64,000 bases of DNA from CADCWK01 sp964244115 (GCA_964244115.1 CAXTHM010000002.1:59303-123302), one strand, 5' to 3'; counted from the stretch's first letter, positions 32,532 to 42,695 are shown. Numbers and translations are program-made. Notes: generated from the sequence alone by a model not told the origin.

Positions 32532-34217
32532 ATGGAACGATGTCCCAACTGTGGCGCCTCGATCAGGACCGGCGCCCGTTTCTGCACCGCCTGTGGCTTC
32601 CGCCTCCTCCCGGCTTCCGACGCGCCTGTCGCCCCGCCGACCACGGTCGAGCCGACCGCTACCGGGATGCCGGTACCCGTGACCGAGACGTGCGCTGACG
32701 AGGCGTCATCGTCGGGTTCGGGGCGGGTCGTATGGCACGGCGATCCCCACCCCTCCCCCGTCCTCGGAGACGACACGCACGCCGTCGCCGACGACTCGGG
32801 TCAGTCGGACTGGTCGTCCGCTGGCGAGGACGTGCCGTCGACCGGGTCCGATGACGTCCCGACGACGCCGGCGGACGAAGCAGCCGTTGCCGGAGCATTC
32901 GGGTCGTGGCCGTCGGCAGGGGACCTGGCGGGCACCGAGACCACGATGTCGGATCAACCAGGCGACGACGCCTCCATCGTCGGCCCGACGTCGGCCAGTG
33001 ACGACGCGGCGCGGTCATCGCCGGACTCGGCGGGCCACGACGGACAGGAGGCGCCTGGCGTCGGGGAAGCAGCCGGGTTCGGCCAGACCGACGACGAACG
33101 CCCCGATATCGAACAGCATCCGGGTGAGGATTCCGGCTCGTCCCTCGACGTGTCGAACCGTTCGACTGACGGCGACACGACCGGCGAGATGATCCCGTCC
33201 AAGCGTACGGACGTGACCGACGCTGCCGATGACCACTGGACGGAGATCGAGGCTCAGGCATCGCGGCCCGAGGCGGCGATCAGCACTGACCCAGAGGCTT
33301 ACGGCCGAGACGACCTCGAGCCGGCCGAGCATGGTCCGGACGATACCGATGTGGCGGCGGATACTGCGTCGATGAGCGCTAGGTCCGACGGAGTCGGCTG
33401 GGGCGCCGAGAGCGACACGGCCGGGCAGGATGGCCCAGCCGTGGGATCGGTCGCGTGGCAGGACGATGTCGTGATCGACACCTCCTTCATGGCGGAGACC
33501 GACCAGCCCGGCTACTACGACGCGAACGGCGAACGGCTCTCCCTGACCGGAGAGGTGGAGCGAGCGGCTGATCCTGAGGCTGCCGCCCCCGATACCGCCG
33601 GCGACGCTGTCCGGGTCGATCACGATCCTGGTACTGATACTGGTGCTCCCGACGATGACGCGGCGACCAGGTCACCGGCGTTGGTCGATGAGTCGGACAC
33701 TCCCGCCGGTCGAGACGATGACTGGGAGCCGTGGGGAAGCGGCGGGATGGACGATCCGGACTCCGCCGGGGATCGCCCGGGAGCAGCCAACGGTCTGCCG
33801 ATCGATCAGACCGACCGGCACGCCGGCGACCAGATTCCGGACGACGCCGGACGATCCGGAGTCGCTCGAGCCCGGACGCTGCTCGAGCAGTTGCGCACCG
33901 CGATCGACTCGCTGGAACACTCCGCCGCGCCGCTGGCTCCGGATCCGCGAGCGGAGCTGGCGATCGGGTCGGTGGCCGAGATCGGTCAGATCCTCGACGG
34001 GCTGCCCTCCGCAGCCATCGAGGCGGATCGTCTCGCCGAGCTGACCCGTCTGGCGGAGGACCTCACCGGACGTGACTACGACATCCGGGCGTTGCAGCGC
34101 TTCGCCCAGGAGCGAGAGACGATCCTGACTCTCGCCACGGAGGTCCAGCAGCAGCGCGACGTGATCGATCAGATCCGGTCGGTCGTGGCCCAGAGCCAGC
34201 TGGAGTCCGCAACCTGA
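32532..34217 (+). CDS. zinc-ribbon protein with long acidic disordered region
   Basis: A 561-residue protein of unknown function. Residues 4-22 are a CPNC...CTAC zinc ribbon. Residues 30-440 are Asp/Ser/Thr/Gly/Pro-rich, strongly acidic and presumably disordered. Residues 450-560 are helical, likely coiled coil (ARTLLEQLRTAIDSLEHS ... ETILTLATEVQQQRDVIDQI). No membrane segment. AGGAG lies 7 bases before the ATG. A second zinc-ribbon protein with a similar acidic tail is encoded at 34625-36940, and a small acidic protein lies between. Confidence 0.7.
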   Translation: MERCPNCGASIRTGARFCTACGFRLLPASDAPVAPPTTVEPTATGMPVPVTETCADEASSSGSGRVVWHGDPHPSPVLGDDTHAVADDSGQSDWSSAGEDVPSTGSDDVPTTPADEAAVAGAFGSWPSAGDLAGTETTMSDQPGDDASIVGPTSASDDAARSSPDSAGHDGQEAPGVGEAAGFGQTDDERPDIEQHPGEDSGSSLDVSNRSTDGDTTGEMIPSKRTDVTDAADDHWTEIEAQASRPEAAISTDPEAYGRDDLEPAEHGPDDTDVAADTASMSARSDGVGWGAESDTAGQDGPAVGSVAWQDDVVIDTSFMAETDQPGYYDANGERLSLTGEVERAADPEAAAPDTAGDAVRVDHDPGTDTGAPDDDAATRSPALVDESDTPAGRDDDWEPWGSGGMDDPDSAGDRPGAANGLPIDQTDRHAGDQIPDDAGRSGVARARTLLEQLRTAIDSLEHSAAPLAPDPRAELAIGSVAEIGQILDGLPSAAIEADRLAELTRLAEDLTGRDYDIRALQRFAQERETILTLATEVQQQRDVIDQIRSVVAQSQLESAT

Positions 34218-34284
34218 CAAGGGGTTCTGGCCAGACGGACACGCGCCAGAGCCGGCCCGCTCATCGCCGTCCATGGGAGAACGC

Positions 34285-34533
34285 ATGACAGACGATACGA
34301 CGCCCCGCGACCTGCCAGAGGCGTTCCAGACGGACGGCCCGAGTGAAGATCCGGACACGACCCAGTTCGGCGCCGGTCACCTCGTCGGCTCGGCCGTTCC
34401 GGACTCGACGCGGGACGCGCGGCGCGACGAGCGCACGGGCGACACGAATTCGGAGTCCAGGGTCGATGAGGCGTCCGAGGAGAGTTTCCCCGGGAGCGAC
34501 CCTCCGGCGTTTGGCCGGTCATCTTCGACCTGA
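34285..34533 (+). CDS. small acidic protein with ESFPGSDPPA tail
   Basis: An 82-residue hydrophilic protein. Its C-terminal DEASEESFPGSDPPAF matches a short motif recurring in small bacterial proteins of unknown role. Likely mostly disordered. GGGAGA lies upstream of the ATG at 34285. Confidence 0.65.
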   Translation: MTDDTTPRDLPEAFQTDGPSEDPDTTQFGAGHLVGSAVPDSTRDARRDERTGDTNSESRVDEASEESFPGSDPPAFGRSSST

Positions 34534-34564
34534 ACGTGGTTGGAATCAGCGATCGCCCCAGGAG

Positions 34565-34603
34565 GAGCAGACCCGGACGCGATAACTGCGTCCGGGTCTG
34601 CTC
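34565..34603. terminator. bidirectional terminator
   Basis: Perfect 16-base arms (34565-34580 and 34588-34603) with a 7-base loop between the convergent small acidic gene and the PrsW-like gene. On the plus strand it is followed by GTTTCC. Confidence 0.82.
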
Positions 34604-34624
34604 GTTTCCAGATGCGTCCTGTGG

Positions 34625-36940
34625 CTACGTCTCGTCGTCGGTCGGACCCTGGTCACGCCGGGGAGCCCGTGGCGTCCCTGCTCGCCCCTGCCGGGTGAAG
34701 GAACGCCAGATGCCCGGTCGGCCCTCGGTTTCCGGGGTCGCATCCGGGTCGTCGGGTGGGATCGCCGCCACGCCCAATGGCTCCGCCTGCTCGGTGACCC
34801 ACTCCTCCGCATCCACTAGCGGCTCGTTCTCGAACCCGGGAACCGTCTCGGCTGACCCCCCGGTCTCGACGTCCTGACGATACCAGCGCAGACCGGATGG
34901 CGGAGCTGGCTCGTCAGCCGGATCAACCCCGTCGCCATCCCCGATCGGCTCGGTCGGGCGGTCCGCCAGCGAAGCATCGTCGATCGTCGGTGCGAGCGAA
35001 TCGTCTGGCTCCGGTGCGTCGTCGGTGCCCGAGGGCTCGTCCGAGGGAGCGGACTTCGTCGTCATCGACCCACGCTGAATGGATGAGGTATCGAACCAGC
35101 GACCCGACGAGGACGTGAGCGGACGGTCCTCCGGTTGGCCTGTCGGCTGACCGCGGTCGGACGGCTCCTCCAACGTGTCGGCATCAGGCCCATCGGTCGC
35201 CGCGTCGGCGGAGACCCGGCTGGGGTTCGCGGGCCGGTCGATCGATGACGCGTTGCCGGTCGGCCACTTCAACCCGGAGACCGGTTCGGAGCTGGGATCG
35301 GCCAGGCGGCTCCAGGGCGACGACATCGGCCGAGCGGGGGTGGAAGGAGGGCTGGCCAGACGCGGGTCGTCAGGCTCGGCGCCGTCGGGGGTCGGGATCG
35401 GCTCCGAGCGGCGCGACCAGTCCCGCAGCACGGTCGGGCCGTTCGGCTCATCGAACAGGCCGGTCGGCTCCGACCCGGTGTCACCTTCGGACGGTCGGAC
35501 CGAGATCGGCTCCGGTGCGTGCTTCCCCTCGGGCCCGGTCGCCGTCCCGTCGTCGGTCTGGGGTCGCTTGAACCGGGCCGTCGTCGGCAGTGTCTCACTC
35601 GATGGGGTGGCATCACGCGGCAGCGCCGGTTCCGGCGTCGCGTCGGCCGGCGCAGTCCACTCGGGGCCGGCCGACGAACGATCCGGATCGTCGAGGGCGT
35701 CGGCCTCCGGCTCGGCCGCGACCTCCTCCAGCCAGACCGGAGCATCGTCGTTGGCCAGACCCGTGGCGGCGTCGGACGGCCCGGAGTCATCGGCGGACAC
35801 GGTCTCTCGCGCCCTCGACGGAGTCTGGACGGAGGGACCACGCCCCGCAGGATCGGAGGCGGCGAACGGCTGGTCGGCCGACGAACCGTCGAGTGGCTCC
35901 ATCGAAACCGGGGTCATGGACGATGCGGACCCCAGCGCGGTCGGCGCCTCGGGGTGGAGCGGCGAGCGGCAGAATGAGCAGAACGAGCCGTCAGGCGTCA
36001 CGCGATGACAGTTCGGGCAGACCACCCGTTGGGCGCCGTCCGCCGGAGCGAGGACCTGCCGGTCCGTCGCCAGCGACCGGCCGAGCGCCTGGCGGAACAG
36101 CACGCCGACGACGATCAGGACGACGGCATACCAGACGAATTCCGCGACAGCTCCCGACTGGGCCAGGAACAACGAGCCCAGCGGCAGGGCCAGCCAGCCG
36201 AAGGCACCGGCGATACCCGGGACGAGCACCGACCGGATGTCCTTCGTCGACAGGTACTGCCAGGCGGCGATCCCCAGCAGCGATCCAGCCAGGATCAGGA
36301 CGACCGGGCGGATGACGACGATCCCGGCGAGGAGCGCGGTCCACTGCGACACGGGTCGGTCGGGCAGGTCGTCGAAGGCGCTCGGCCAGAAGTAGACGAA
36401 GGACGAGACCGTCGCGAAACCGGCGGCGCCGAGCCCGCCGAGCGTCATCCCGTCCGTGATCTCGTTGCGGAAGACCGGCCACCGGCGCAGCGCGACCGGA
36501 CCACCGAGGAGCGCGGCGCCAGTCAGTACCGGGATCAGGAGCCCGCCAAGGAGGACGACGCCGAACGGGACCGAGCCCTCACCATTGGCCGAGATCCCGG
36601 AGAACCCGATCGCGCCGAGGTTGAGCCGGGAATCGGAGAACCAGAAGCGTTCGAAGACGAACGACGAGAGCAGGCCACCGAGCAACCCGACGAGCGCACC
36701 CGCCCCGACGACACTCGCCAGCAGCGCCCACGGTTCCCGCTCGTACAGATCGAGGCGCGTGAGATAGAAAAGGACGGCCGTTGGCACCACGAGCAGGGAC
36801 ACGAGGACCGCAACGCCGGCGTTCCCGCCGAGGAGCAGCAGGAAGATGACCACTCCCGCGACGACGGTCAGCGTGGTCAGGGGCCTGGCGAGAGCCATCT
36901 GGAACGCCGCCATCAACCGTTTCCGTACCGAGTCCACCAT
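34625..36940 (-). CDS. PrsW-like membrane protein with zinc ribbon and acidic tail
   Basis: A 771-residue protein in three parts. Residues 1-310 hold about eight hydrophobic segments. LDLYEREPW and NEITDGMTLGGLGAAGFATVSSF recall the PrsW intramembrane protease family, but the typical EExxK motif is not evident, so activity is doubtful. Residues 320-350 form a zinc ribbon (CPNCHRVTPDGSFCSFC). The remaining 420 residues are low-complexity, Asp/Pro/Ser-rich. ATG at 36940 with GGAGGT upstream is preferred; the 144 earlier in-frame codons look non-coding. Confidence 0.7.
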   Translation of the reverse strand: MVDSVRKRLMAAFQMALARPLTTLTVVAGVVIFLLLLGGNAGVAVLVSLLVVPTAVLFYLTRLDLYEREPWALLASVVGAGALVGLLGGLLSSFVFERFWFSDSRLNLGAIGFSGISANGEGSVPFGVVLLGGLLIPVLTGAALLGGPVALRRWPVFRNEITDGMTLGGLGAAGFATVSSFVYFWPSAFDDLPDRPVSQWTALLAGIVVIRPVVLILAGSLLGIAAWQYLSTKDIRSVLVPGIAGAFGWLALPLGSLFLAQSGAVAEFVWYAVVLIVVGVLFRQALGRSLATDRQVLAPADGAQRVVCPNCHRVTPDGSFCSFCRSPLHPEAPTALGSASSMTPVSMEPLDGSSADQPFAASDPAGRGPSVQTPSRARETVSADDSGPSDAATGLANDDAPVWLEEVAAEPEADALDDPDRSSAGPEWTAPADATPEPALPRDATPSSETLPTTARFKRPQTDDGTATGPEGKHAPEPISVRPSEGDTGSEPTGLFDEPNGPTVLRDWSRRSEPIPTPDGAEPDDPRLASPPSTPARPMSSPWSRLADPSSEPVSGLKWPTGNASSIDRPANPSRVSADAATDGPDADTLEEPSDRGQPTGQPEDRPLTSSSGRWFDTSSIQRGSMTTKSAPSDEPSGTDDAPEPDDSLAPTIDDASLADRPTEPIGDGDGVDPADEPAPPSGLRWYRQDVETGGSAETVPGFENEPLVDAEEWVTEQAEPLGVAAIPPDDPDATPETEGRPGIWRSFTRQGRAGTPRAPRRDQGPTDDET

Positions 36941-37395
36941 ATCGCTGGGTACCTCCGGAGGGACTTCGACGCTCGCCGTGCTGACTGATCGAGTTCCGGG
37001 TCGAAGGACCGCCGTCACCAGGACGCGGTCGATCGCCCGGCACCCCGGTTCTCCGGATCGTCCTCTCGACGAGCCGTCGCGGACGGGCGGACCACGGTGA
37101 TCCCATCGCGGACGATGAGCCAGTCGATCAGCGCAGCGTACAGGAGGGTCGGCGGCGACACAATCGGCCTGCCCATCGATCGTCCACGGAGCCACCGGGG
37201 AGAACACGTACGTACACCCGGGTGGACGATCGCATCCCACGCGCCGATCAGACCGGGTCTCGGGGCTGAGACCAGCCGGTCCGCCATCGACCAGGCGTCC
37301 CTGTCGGCGTCGCCGAGCGCCCTGACGCCTGGGCGTGGCTGCGGGTTCCTGGCGGCGTCTGCTGTCCGACACCGTGACAAACGGATCGGTGGCCG
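36941..37395. other. intergenic region, PrsW-like to ABC ATPase
   Basis: No supportable gene. An open frame on the minus strand at 37015-37380 lacks a ribosome-binding site and familiar motifs. Confidence 0.4.
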
Positions 37396-38424
37396 CTAGG
37401 CTGGCCCACCGCCGGGCGGACCGTCGGGCGCGGTGTAGAGGTGGCAGGCGACGAAGTGCCCCGGCTCGACCTCGGTCAGGGCGGGCACGATCCGCTTGTG
37501 GAAGTCCCGCACCTGGGTGCAGCGCGGGTGGAACCGGCAGCCGGACGGCGGTGCGGCCATATCTGGCGGCGATCCCGGGATCCCGGTCACTCGCTCCTTC
37601 GGTCCGGTCAGGGCCGGGAATGAGTTGAGGAGCCCCTTGGTGTAGGGGTGCAGCGGCCGCTCGTAGATCTCGCGGGCCGGAGCCATCTCGACGATCTGGC
37701 CGGCGTACATGATCGCGATCCGGTCCGAGACCTCGACCAGCAGCGACAGGTCATGGGTGATGAACAGGATCGAGAACCCCATCGCGTCCTTGAGGTCCCG
37801 GATCTGCTGCATGATCTCCCGCTGGACGACGACGTCCAGCGCTGTCGTCGGCTCGTCCATGATCATCATCGGCGGCTGGAGGGCGAGCGCGATCGCGATC
37901 ACCGCCCGCTGCCGCATCCCGCCCGAGAGCTCGTGGGGGTAGGACCGGAGCCGGCTCGGGTCGATCCCGACGATCGTGAACAGCTCCTCGGCCCGTTTCC
38001 ACGCCTTCGCCGGGCTCATCGCCCTGTGGCTCACGATCGTGTCGATGATCTGGTCGCCGACGGTCATGACCGGGTTGAGCGCGTTCATGGCGCTCTGGAA
38101 GACCATCGACAGGTCCTGCCAGCGGAACTGCTCCAGTTCGGTGTCGGACATCGCGAGGATGTCCCGCCCCTGGAACGTGATACTGCCGCCGGCGATGACG
38201 GCCGGCGGGTTGAGAATCCGCAGGAGCGACTGGGCGATCGTGCTCTTGCCGCTGCCCGATTCCCCGGCCAGACCGAGGACCTCTCCCGGCGCGATGTCGA
38301 ACGACACGCCATCGACGGCCCGGACCGCCGCGTTGGCGGTCATGTACTGGACCTTGAGGTCCCGGACGGACAGCAGCGGTACGGTGCTCCGGGGGGGCGA
38401 TCCGGTTCGGGCGCTGGCGGTCAT
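37396..38424 (-). CDS. oligopeptide/dipeptide ABC transporter ATP-binding protein (DppD/OppD type)
   Basis: ATPase subunit of a peptide-type importer. The 342-residue protein has Walker A GESGSGKST, signature LSGGMRQR, Walker B MIMDEPT and the switch His in ITHD. The C-terminal oligopeptide domain GCRFHPRC is present, with Phe-His where a third Cys is common. The first in-frame ATG (38433) directly abuts GAGGAGGAG; the ATG at 38424 has proper spacing and is preferred. It is the last gene of the minus-strand set: binding protein, two permeases, ATPase. The partner ATPase is divergent at 43205. Confidence 0.92.
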   Translation of the reverse strand: MTASARTGSPPRSTVPLLSVRDLKVQYMTANAAVRAVDGVSFDIAPGEVLGLAGESGSGKSTIAQSLLRILNPPAVIAGGSITFQGRDILAMSDTELEQFRWQDLSMVFQSAMNALNPVMTVGDQIIDTIVSHRAMSPAKAWKRAEELFTIVGIDPSRLRSYPHELSGGMRQRAVIAIALALQPPMMIMDEPTTALDVVVQREIMQQIRDLKDAMGFSILFITHDLSLLVEVSDRIAIMYAGQIVEMAPAREIYERPLHPYTKGLLNSFPALTGPKERVTGIPGSPPDMAAPPSGCRFHPRCTQVRDFHKRIVPALTEVEPGHFVACHLYTAPDGPPGGGPA

Positions 38425-38513
38425 ACCGGGCATCTCCTCCTCTGAAGGATGGTCGTGGTCGGGAACGATGCCAGAGGCGACGGCTTCCGCGACGACCTCG
38501 TCGCGTTCGGGCG

Positions 38514-39680
38514 TCAGTCGCCGGCCGGTGCGGCGGACGGGGTGGAACCGGCCGGCCGCTGGCGCAGGACCGGCGTCGCCCGGCCGGTACTGGTCGCGCC
38601 GGCCAGCCGCTTGAGTCCGCGCTTGATATCGCGGCTCGCCCGCAGCCGTGGGTTGGTGACCTCGTCAACGGCGGAGTTGATCATCGCCAGCGAGAACGCG
38701 ACCAGCGCAATCCCGAGACCCGACGGGACGACCGTCCACCAGGCGTTCTGGATCAGGGCACCACCGACGCTGGCCCAGTAGAGGTTCGTGCCCCAGGTGA
38801 CGTTGCCGGGGTTGCCGAGGGCGAGATATTCGAGGGTCGCCTGCGCTCCGATCGCGTAGATCGTCGCACCGATGAAGTTCCCGGCGACGATCGACGCCAT
38901 GTTCGGCAGGATCTCCCGGAAGATGATCCGCAGGCTCCGCTCACCGCTGATCTCCGACGCCGCGATGAAATCCTTCTCCCGCAGCGACAGCGCCTGGGAC
39001 CGCATCACGCGGGCACCCCAGGCCCAGCCGGTGATCGACAGGACCAGGACGAAGAACGGACCGGAGCCGATCGCGAAGACCTCGTTGAACCAGCCGCCCG
39101 ACCCGGCCCGGCCGATGAAGCCGGACAGAACGACCAGCAGCGGGATGCCCGGCACGATCAGGAAGACGTTCGTCAGCAACTGGAGGACGTCGTCGAAGCG
39201 GCCGCGGAAGTACGCCGAGCTCAGCCCGACGGAGACGCCGACGAGGGTCGTGACGAGACCGACCGTCGCCCCGATCGCCAGTGAGGGCCGGGCGCCCCAG
39301 ATCGTCTGGGAGAAGACGTCCTTGCCGCTGCTGTCCGTCCCGAACCAGAACTCCGAGCCCGGATGGACGAACCGGCCTCCGACGCGCTCGGTCGGATCGT
39401 ATTGCGCGATCCAGGGCGCGAACAGCGCCAGGGCGGCGAAGATGGCGAGGATGGCGACCCCGATGACTGCCTTCCGGTTCTGGAGGAACGGGGCATACGC
39501 GACGATCGAGCGGCGCTTCCGGCGGCCCGGCTCCGGGCCGACCAGACCGGCCGACGCTTCCATGCCCGTCCGCTCGACGGCCATCTCCCCGGTCACCGAC
39601 GGCATCCCGCTTCGGGCTACCAGCGGCCGGCGCAGATCGTCCGTTCCCGATCGTCCGCCGCCATCGAATCCGCCTGCCAT
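38514..39680 (-). CDS. peptide ABC transporter permease (DppC type)
   Basis: A 388-residue inner-membrane permease. The first membrane segment starts near residue 60 after a hydrophilic N-terminus. The periplasmic GTDSSGKDVFSQTIWGARPSL segment is diagnostic for DppC/OppC. The ATPase-coupling EAA-type loop reads EKDFIAASEISGERSLRIIF. The ATG at 39680 has a purine-rich GAGAGGACGGGAAG upstream. Further in-frame ATGs at 25 and 33 codons are possible starts, since the first 55 residues are poorly conserved in the family. Confidence 0.9.
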   Translation of the reverse strand: MAGGFDGGGRSGTDDLRRPLVARSGMPSVTGEMAVERTGMEASAGLVGPEPGRRKRRSIVAYAPFLQNRKAVIGVAILAIFAALALFAPWIAQYDPTERVGGRFVHPGSEFWFGTDSSGKDVFSQTIWGARPSLAIGATVGLVTTLVGVSVGLSSAYFRGRFDDVLQLLTNVFLIVPGIPLLVVLSGFIGRAGSGGWFNEVFAIGSGPFFVLVLSITGWAWGARVMRSQALSLREKDFIAASEISGERSLRIIFREILPNMASIVAGNFIGATIYAIGAQATLEYLALGNPGNVTWGTNLYWASVGGALIQNAWWTVVPSGLGIALVAFSLAMINSAVDEVTNPRLRASRDIKRGLKRLAGATSTGRATPVLRQRPAGSTPSAAPAGD

Positions 39681-39890
39681 CGCTTCCCGTCCTCTCTGAT
39701 CACCGCGAAGCCATCGTCGTGACGCTGCCGAGCAGTCCGTTGTCCCGATCGCCCGGCCTGCGAGCCGACCAAGAGATGCCCCTGAACGATCAGCGACTGG
39801 GGCTTGTGCCCGATCCCGACCCGCTCGAACAGGCCGCTCGCAGGGCACCCCGCCCCTGGTCGGTGGCGAATCGGCTGGCTGACATCACCG

Positions 39891-40865
39891 TCAGGTCCGA
39901 ACCCGCGGATCCAGCCGCAGGTAGAGGAGATCGACCAGGAGGTTCGCCGCCAGCACCGAGATCGTGATGAACAGGAAGAGCGTCTGCATGAGCGGGAAGT
40001 CCAGCAGCCGGACCGCCCGGACGAGCTGATTGCCCAGACCGGGGTAATTGAAGACGCTCTCGGTGATCAGCGAGCCGCTCAGGACGAAGCCGAGCGACAT
40101 GCCGAAGGACGTCATGTTCGGGAGCAGGGCGTTGCGAGCGGCGTAGCGCAGCATCACGCGGCGCTGCGAGAGCCCCTTTGCCTCGGCGAACGAGACGTAG
40201 TCCTCGGAGAGCGTGCTGACCATCGCGTTGCGCATCCCGAGGATCCAGCCGCCGATCGAGACCAGCACGACCGTCGACGCCGGCAGGATCAGGTGCCAGA
40301 TCACGCTTGAGATGAACGGCCACGAGAACGCGGGCGAGAGGCCGAGCTCATAGGAGTAGGCGGACGGCAGGATCGACCACCGGAACCCGAGGTAGAAGAC
40401 CACGAAGGTCGCGAGCCAGAAATAGGGAAAACTGCCGATGAACAGGGCCAGCGGCGGGACGGCGGAATCGACGATCCCGCCCCGGCGCCAGGCGGAGATG
40501 ACGCCGATCAGCGACCCGACCAGGAAGGCGATGATCGTCGCGACGCCGCCGAGCAGCAGCGTCCAGGACAGGCCGGTCTTGACGACGTCCAGGACGGGGC
40601 TCGGGAAGAACGCGGTCGAGGTGCCGAAGTCGAGCCGGGCGATGCTCTGGATGTAGGTCCAGTACTGCACTAGTAGCGGATCGTCGGACAGCCCGTAGGC
40701 CTTGCGCATCGCCTCGATCGACTCCGGCGACAGCCGCCCCTGCGCAGCCGCGAACACCGCCGTGGCGGGGTCGCCGGGCATGAGGCGGGGCAGCAGGAAG
40801 TTGAGCGTGATCGACGCCCAGGCCGCGATCAGGTAGAAGCCGATCCGCCGGAGAATGTAGTTCAT
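39891..40865 (-). CDS. peptide ABC transporter permease (DppB type)
   Basis: A 324-residue permease with six predicted membrane segments. The N-terminal MNYILRRIGFYLIAAWASITLNFLLPRLMPGDP is the DppB/OppB hallmark (the first transmembrane helix followed by PGDP), and the coupling loop is SFAEAKGLSQRRVMLRY. Ends in LYLRLDPRVR, also typical. It is 75 bases downstream of the binding-protein gene and probably in the same operon. The ribosome-binding site is weak. Confidence 0.92.
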   Translation of the reverse strand: MNYILRRIGFYLIAAWASITLNFLLPRLMPGDPATAVFAAAQGRLSPESIEAMRKAYGLSDDPLLVQYWTYIQSIARLDFGTSTAFFPSPVLDVVKTGLSWTLLLGGVATIIAFLVGSLIGVISAWRRGGIVDSAVPPLALFIGSFPYFWLATFVVFYLGFRWSILPSAYSYELGLSPAFSWPFISSVIWHLILPASTVVLVSIGGWILGMRNAMVSTLSEDYVSFAEAKGLSQRRVMLRYAARNALLPNMTSFGMSLGFVLSGSLITESVFNYPGLGNQLVRAVRLLDFPLMQTLFLFITISVLAANLLVDLLYLRLDPRVRT

Positions 40866-40940
40866 CTCAGGACCCTGTTCAGCCGGCCGGGGAAGCGACC
40901 GTGGGTGAAGCCAGTCCGGCCTCGCCCACGGTCGCCTGGA

Positions 40941-42695
40941 CTACTTCGCCTTGATCGTCGTCATGACGAGCAGGCGCTCGGCCGCGTAGGTCGAGGGCAC
41001 GGCGTAGGGGTTCTCGGCGGTCGGCCAGCCATCGAACCGGGTCGAGTTGTACTCGTACCACTGCGGGCCGGGGAACAGCGGCAGCGCCGGGGCCACGTCC
41101 GCGTAGAGCGCCTGGAGCTGGCTGGCGATCGTCAGTTGCTCGGCCGGGTCGTTGGTGGCGGCGAACTGGTCCAGCAGCGCGTCGGCCTCCGGGGAGGCGA
41201 AGCGGTGCCAGTTCTCCGGGCTGGACGTGCCGATCGGGTTCTTGGTCTGCGACGACATCATGCCCCGGTAGAAGTTGAACGGGGTGACCCCACCGCTGGA
41301 CCAGCCGATGCTCATCGTGAAGTCGCCGTCCTGGACGCGACCCTGCCAGACGGTCTGCTCCAGCGGCGAGACCGTGACCTTGATCCCGACCTCCGCGAGG
41401 TTCTCACCCATGACCCGGCAGGACTCGTTCCAGTCGCTCCAGCCGTTGACGACGAGGAGCTCGTACTCCATCGGCTTGCCGTTGTAAGTCCGGGTGTCGC
41501 CGTCCAGGGTCAGGCCGGCCGCATCGAGAGCGGCGTTGGCGGCATCGACGTCCATCGTCACCCAGTCGGCGGAAGCGTGGGCCGCATCCTTCCACGACGG
41601 GTAGCCGCCGCTCAGGCCGGTGCTGTCGGCGGGGGTCGTGTAGCCGTACATCGCGAACGAGACGATGTCTTCGCGGTTGATGGCGCGGCTGATCGCCTTG
41701 CGAACGGCCGGATCGGCGAACGGGGTGTCCGGTGCCTCGTGGTTGAGGTAGAGGTGAACGGTGTCGCCGGTGGACGGGAACCAGTAGCCGAAGTTGGTCG
41801 GGTCCTTCGCGACGTAGACCGTCTCGATGTCCGGCACGAAGTTGCCGGCCCAGTCGATCTGCCCGTCGACCAGCATCCGCTGGGAGGTGTCGTTGTCGCC
41901 CAGGATCGGGAACCGGATCCCCTCGATGCCGATCTTGTCGGCCTGCCAGTAGTTCGGGTTCTTGCGGAGTTCCCAGTACTGGGACTCGAAGATCGGGATC
42001 TCCGTGAACGGGCCGGTACCGACCGGGGTCTCGTTGAGGAACGTGACCGGATCCTCGATCGCCGACCAGATGTGTTCGGGCACGATGTTCTGGGCGATGA
42101 TGTCGTAGATGCCGGGCGAGTAGACCTCGGTGAAGACGAACACGACGGTCGTCGCGTCGGGGGCGGTGATCGAGGTGCTGTTGTCGAGGATGTTCCGGAT
42201 CGCTCCGGCGCCGCTGAGCCCGTCGTTGGACTTGAGCAGGTTGAAGGTGAAGGCGACGTCACTGGCAGAGAACGGGGTCGCGTCCGACCAGAGGACGCCG
42301 GTGCGGATCTTGAGCGTCAGCGTCAGGTTGTCGGCGCTGTACTCGTAGGACTCGGCCAGCCACGGGATGATCGCATCCTCGGTCCGGATCCGGCTGGCGA
42401 TCATCAGCGGCTCGTAGATACCGTTATCGCTGGGCCAGAGGAACGGGCTGCCGGGGATGAGGAAGTTGAAGTTCCGGATCCAGGTCTGCCGCTGGTCCTG
42501 GGAGACCGTCACCATCCCGGTCGTGTCGGCCTGGGCACTGGCCCGGAGGCCGGACTGCGAGAGCCCGGCCGCGAAGGCGGAGGCGCCGAGGCCCAGCGCC
42601 GCGCCGCGAAGGAAGACCTGGCGCCGATCGAGTTCGGCCCCCATGAGTGACGCCGCGACGGTCGTTGACTCGCCCCTGAACTGATCCTTGCCCAT
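40941..42695 (-). CDS. peptide/solute-binding protein of ABC importer, Tat-exported
   Basis: A 584-residue family-5 extracellular solute-binding protein that captures substrate for the adjacent permeases. The N-terminus has a twin-arginine signal, DRRQVFLRGAALGLGASAFA, so it should fold in the cytoplasm before export. The GTGPF and LYLNHEAPDTPFADPAVRKAI segments are typical of SBP_bac_5. The ATG at 42695 has GGGGGAA upstream, while the earlier ATG at 42713 lacks a ribosome-binding site. It is the first gene of the minus-strand operon, with a near-consensus promoter at 42939-42967. Confidence 0.93.
   Translation of the reverse strand: MGKDQFRGESTTVAASLMGAELDRRQVFLRGAALGLGASAFAAGLSQSGLRASAQADTTGMVTVSQDQRQTWIRNFNFLIPGSPFLWPSDNGIYEPLMIASRIRTEDAIIPWLAESYEYSADNLTLTLKIRTGVLWSDATPFSASDVAFTFNLLKSNDGLSGAGAIRNILDNSTSITAPDATTVVFVFTEVYSPGIYDIIAQNIVPEHIWSAIEDPVTFLNETPVGTGPFTEIPIFESQYWELRKNPNYWQADKIGIEGIRFPILGDNDTSQRMLVDGQIDWAGNFVPDIETVYVAKDPTNFGYWFPSTGDTVHLYLNHEAPDTPFADPAVRKAISRAINREDIVSFAMYGYTTPADSTGLSGGYPSWKDAAHASADWVTMDVDAANAALDAAGLTLDGDTRTYNGKPMEYELLVVNGWSDWNESCRVMGENLAEVGIKVTVSPLEQTVWQGRVQDGDFTMSIGWSSGGVTPFNFYRGMMSSQTKNPIGTSSPENWHRFASPEADALLDQFAATNDPAEQLTIASQLQALYADVAPALPLFPGPQWYEYNSTRFDGWPTAENPYAVPSTYAAERLLVMTTIKAK

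Noticed and set aside
37015..37380. 121-codon open frame on the minus strand before the PrsW-like gene
   Set aside because: No start signal and composition of a GC-rich chance frame.
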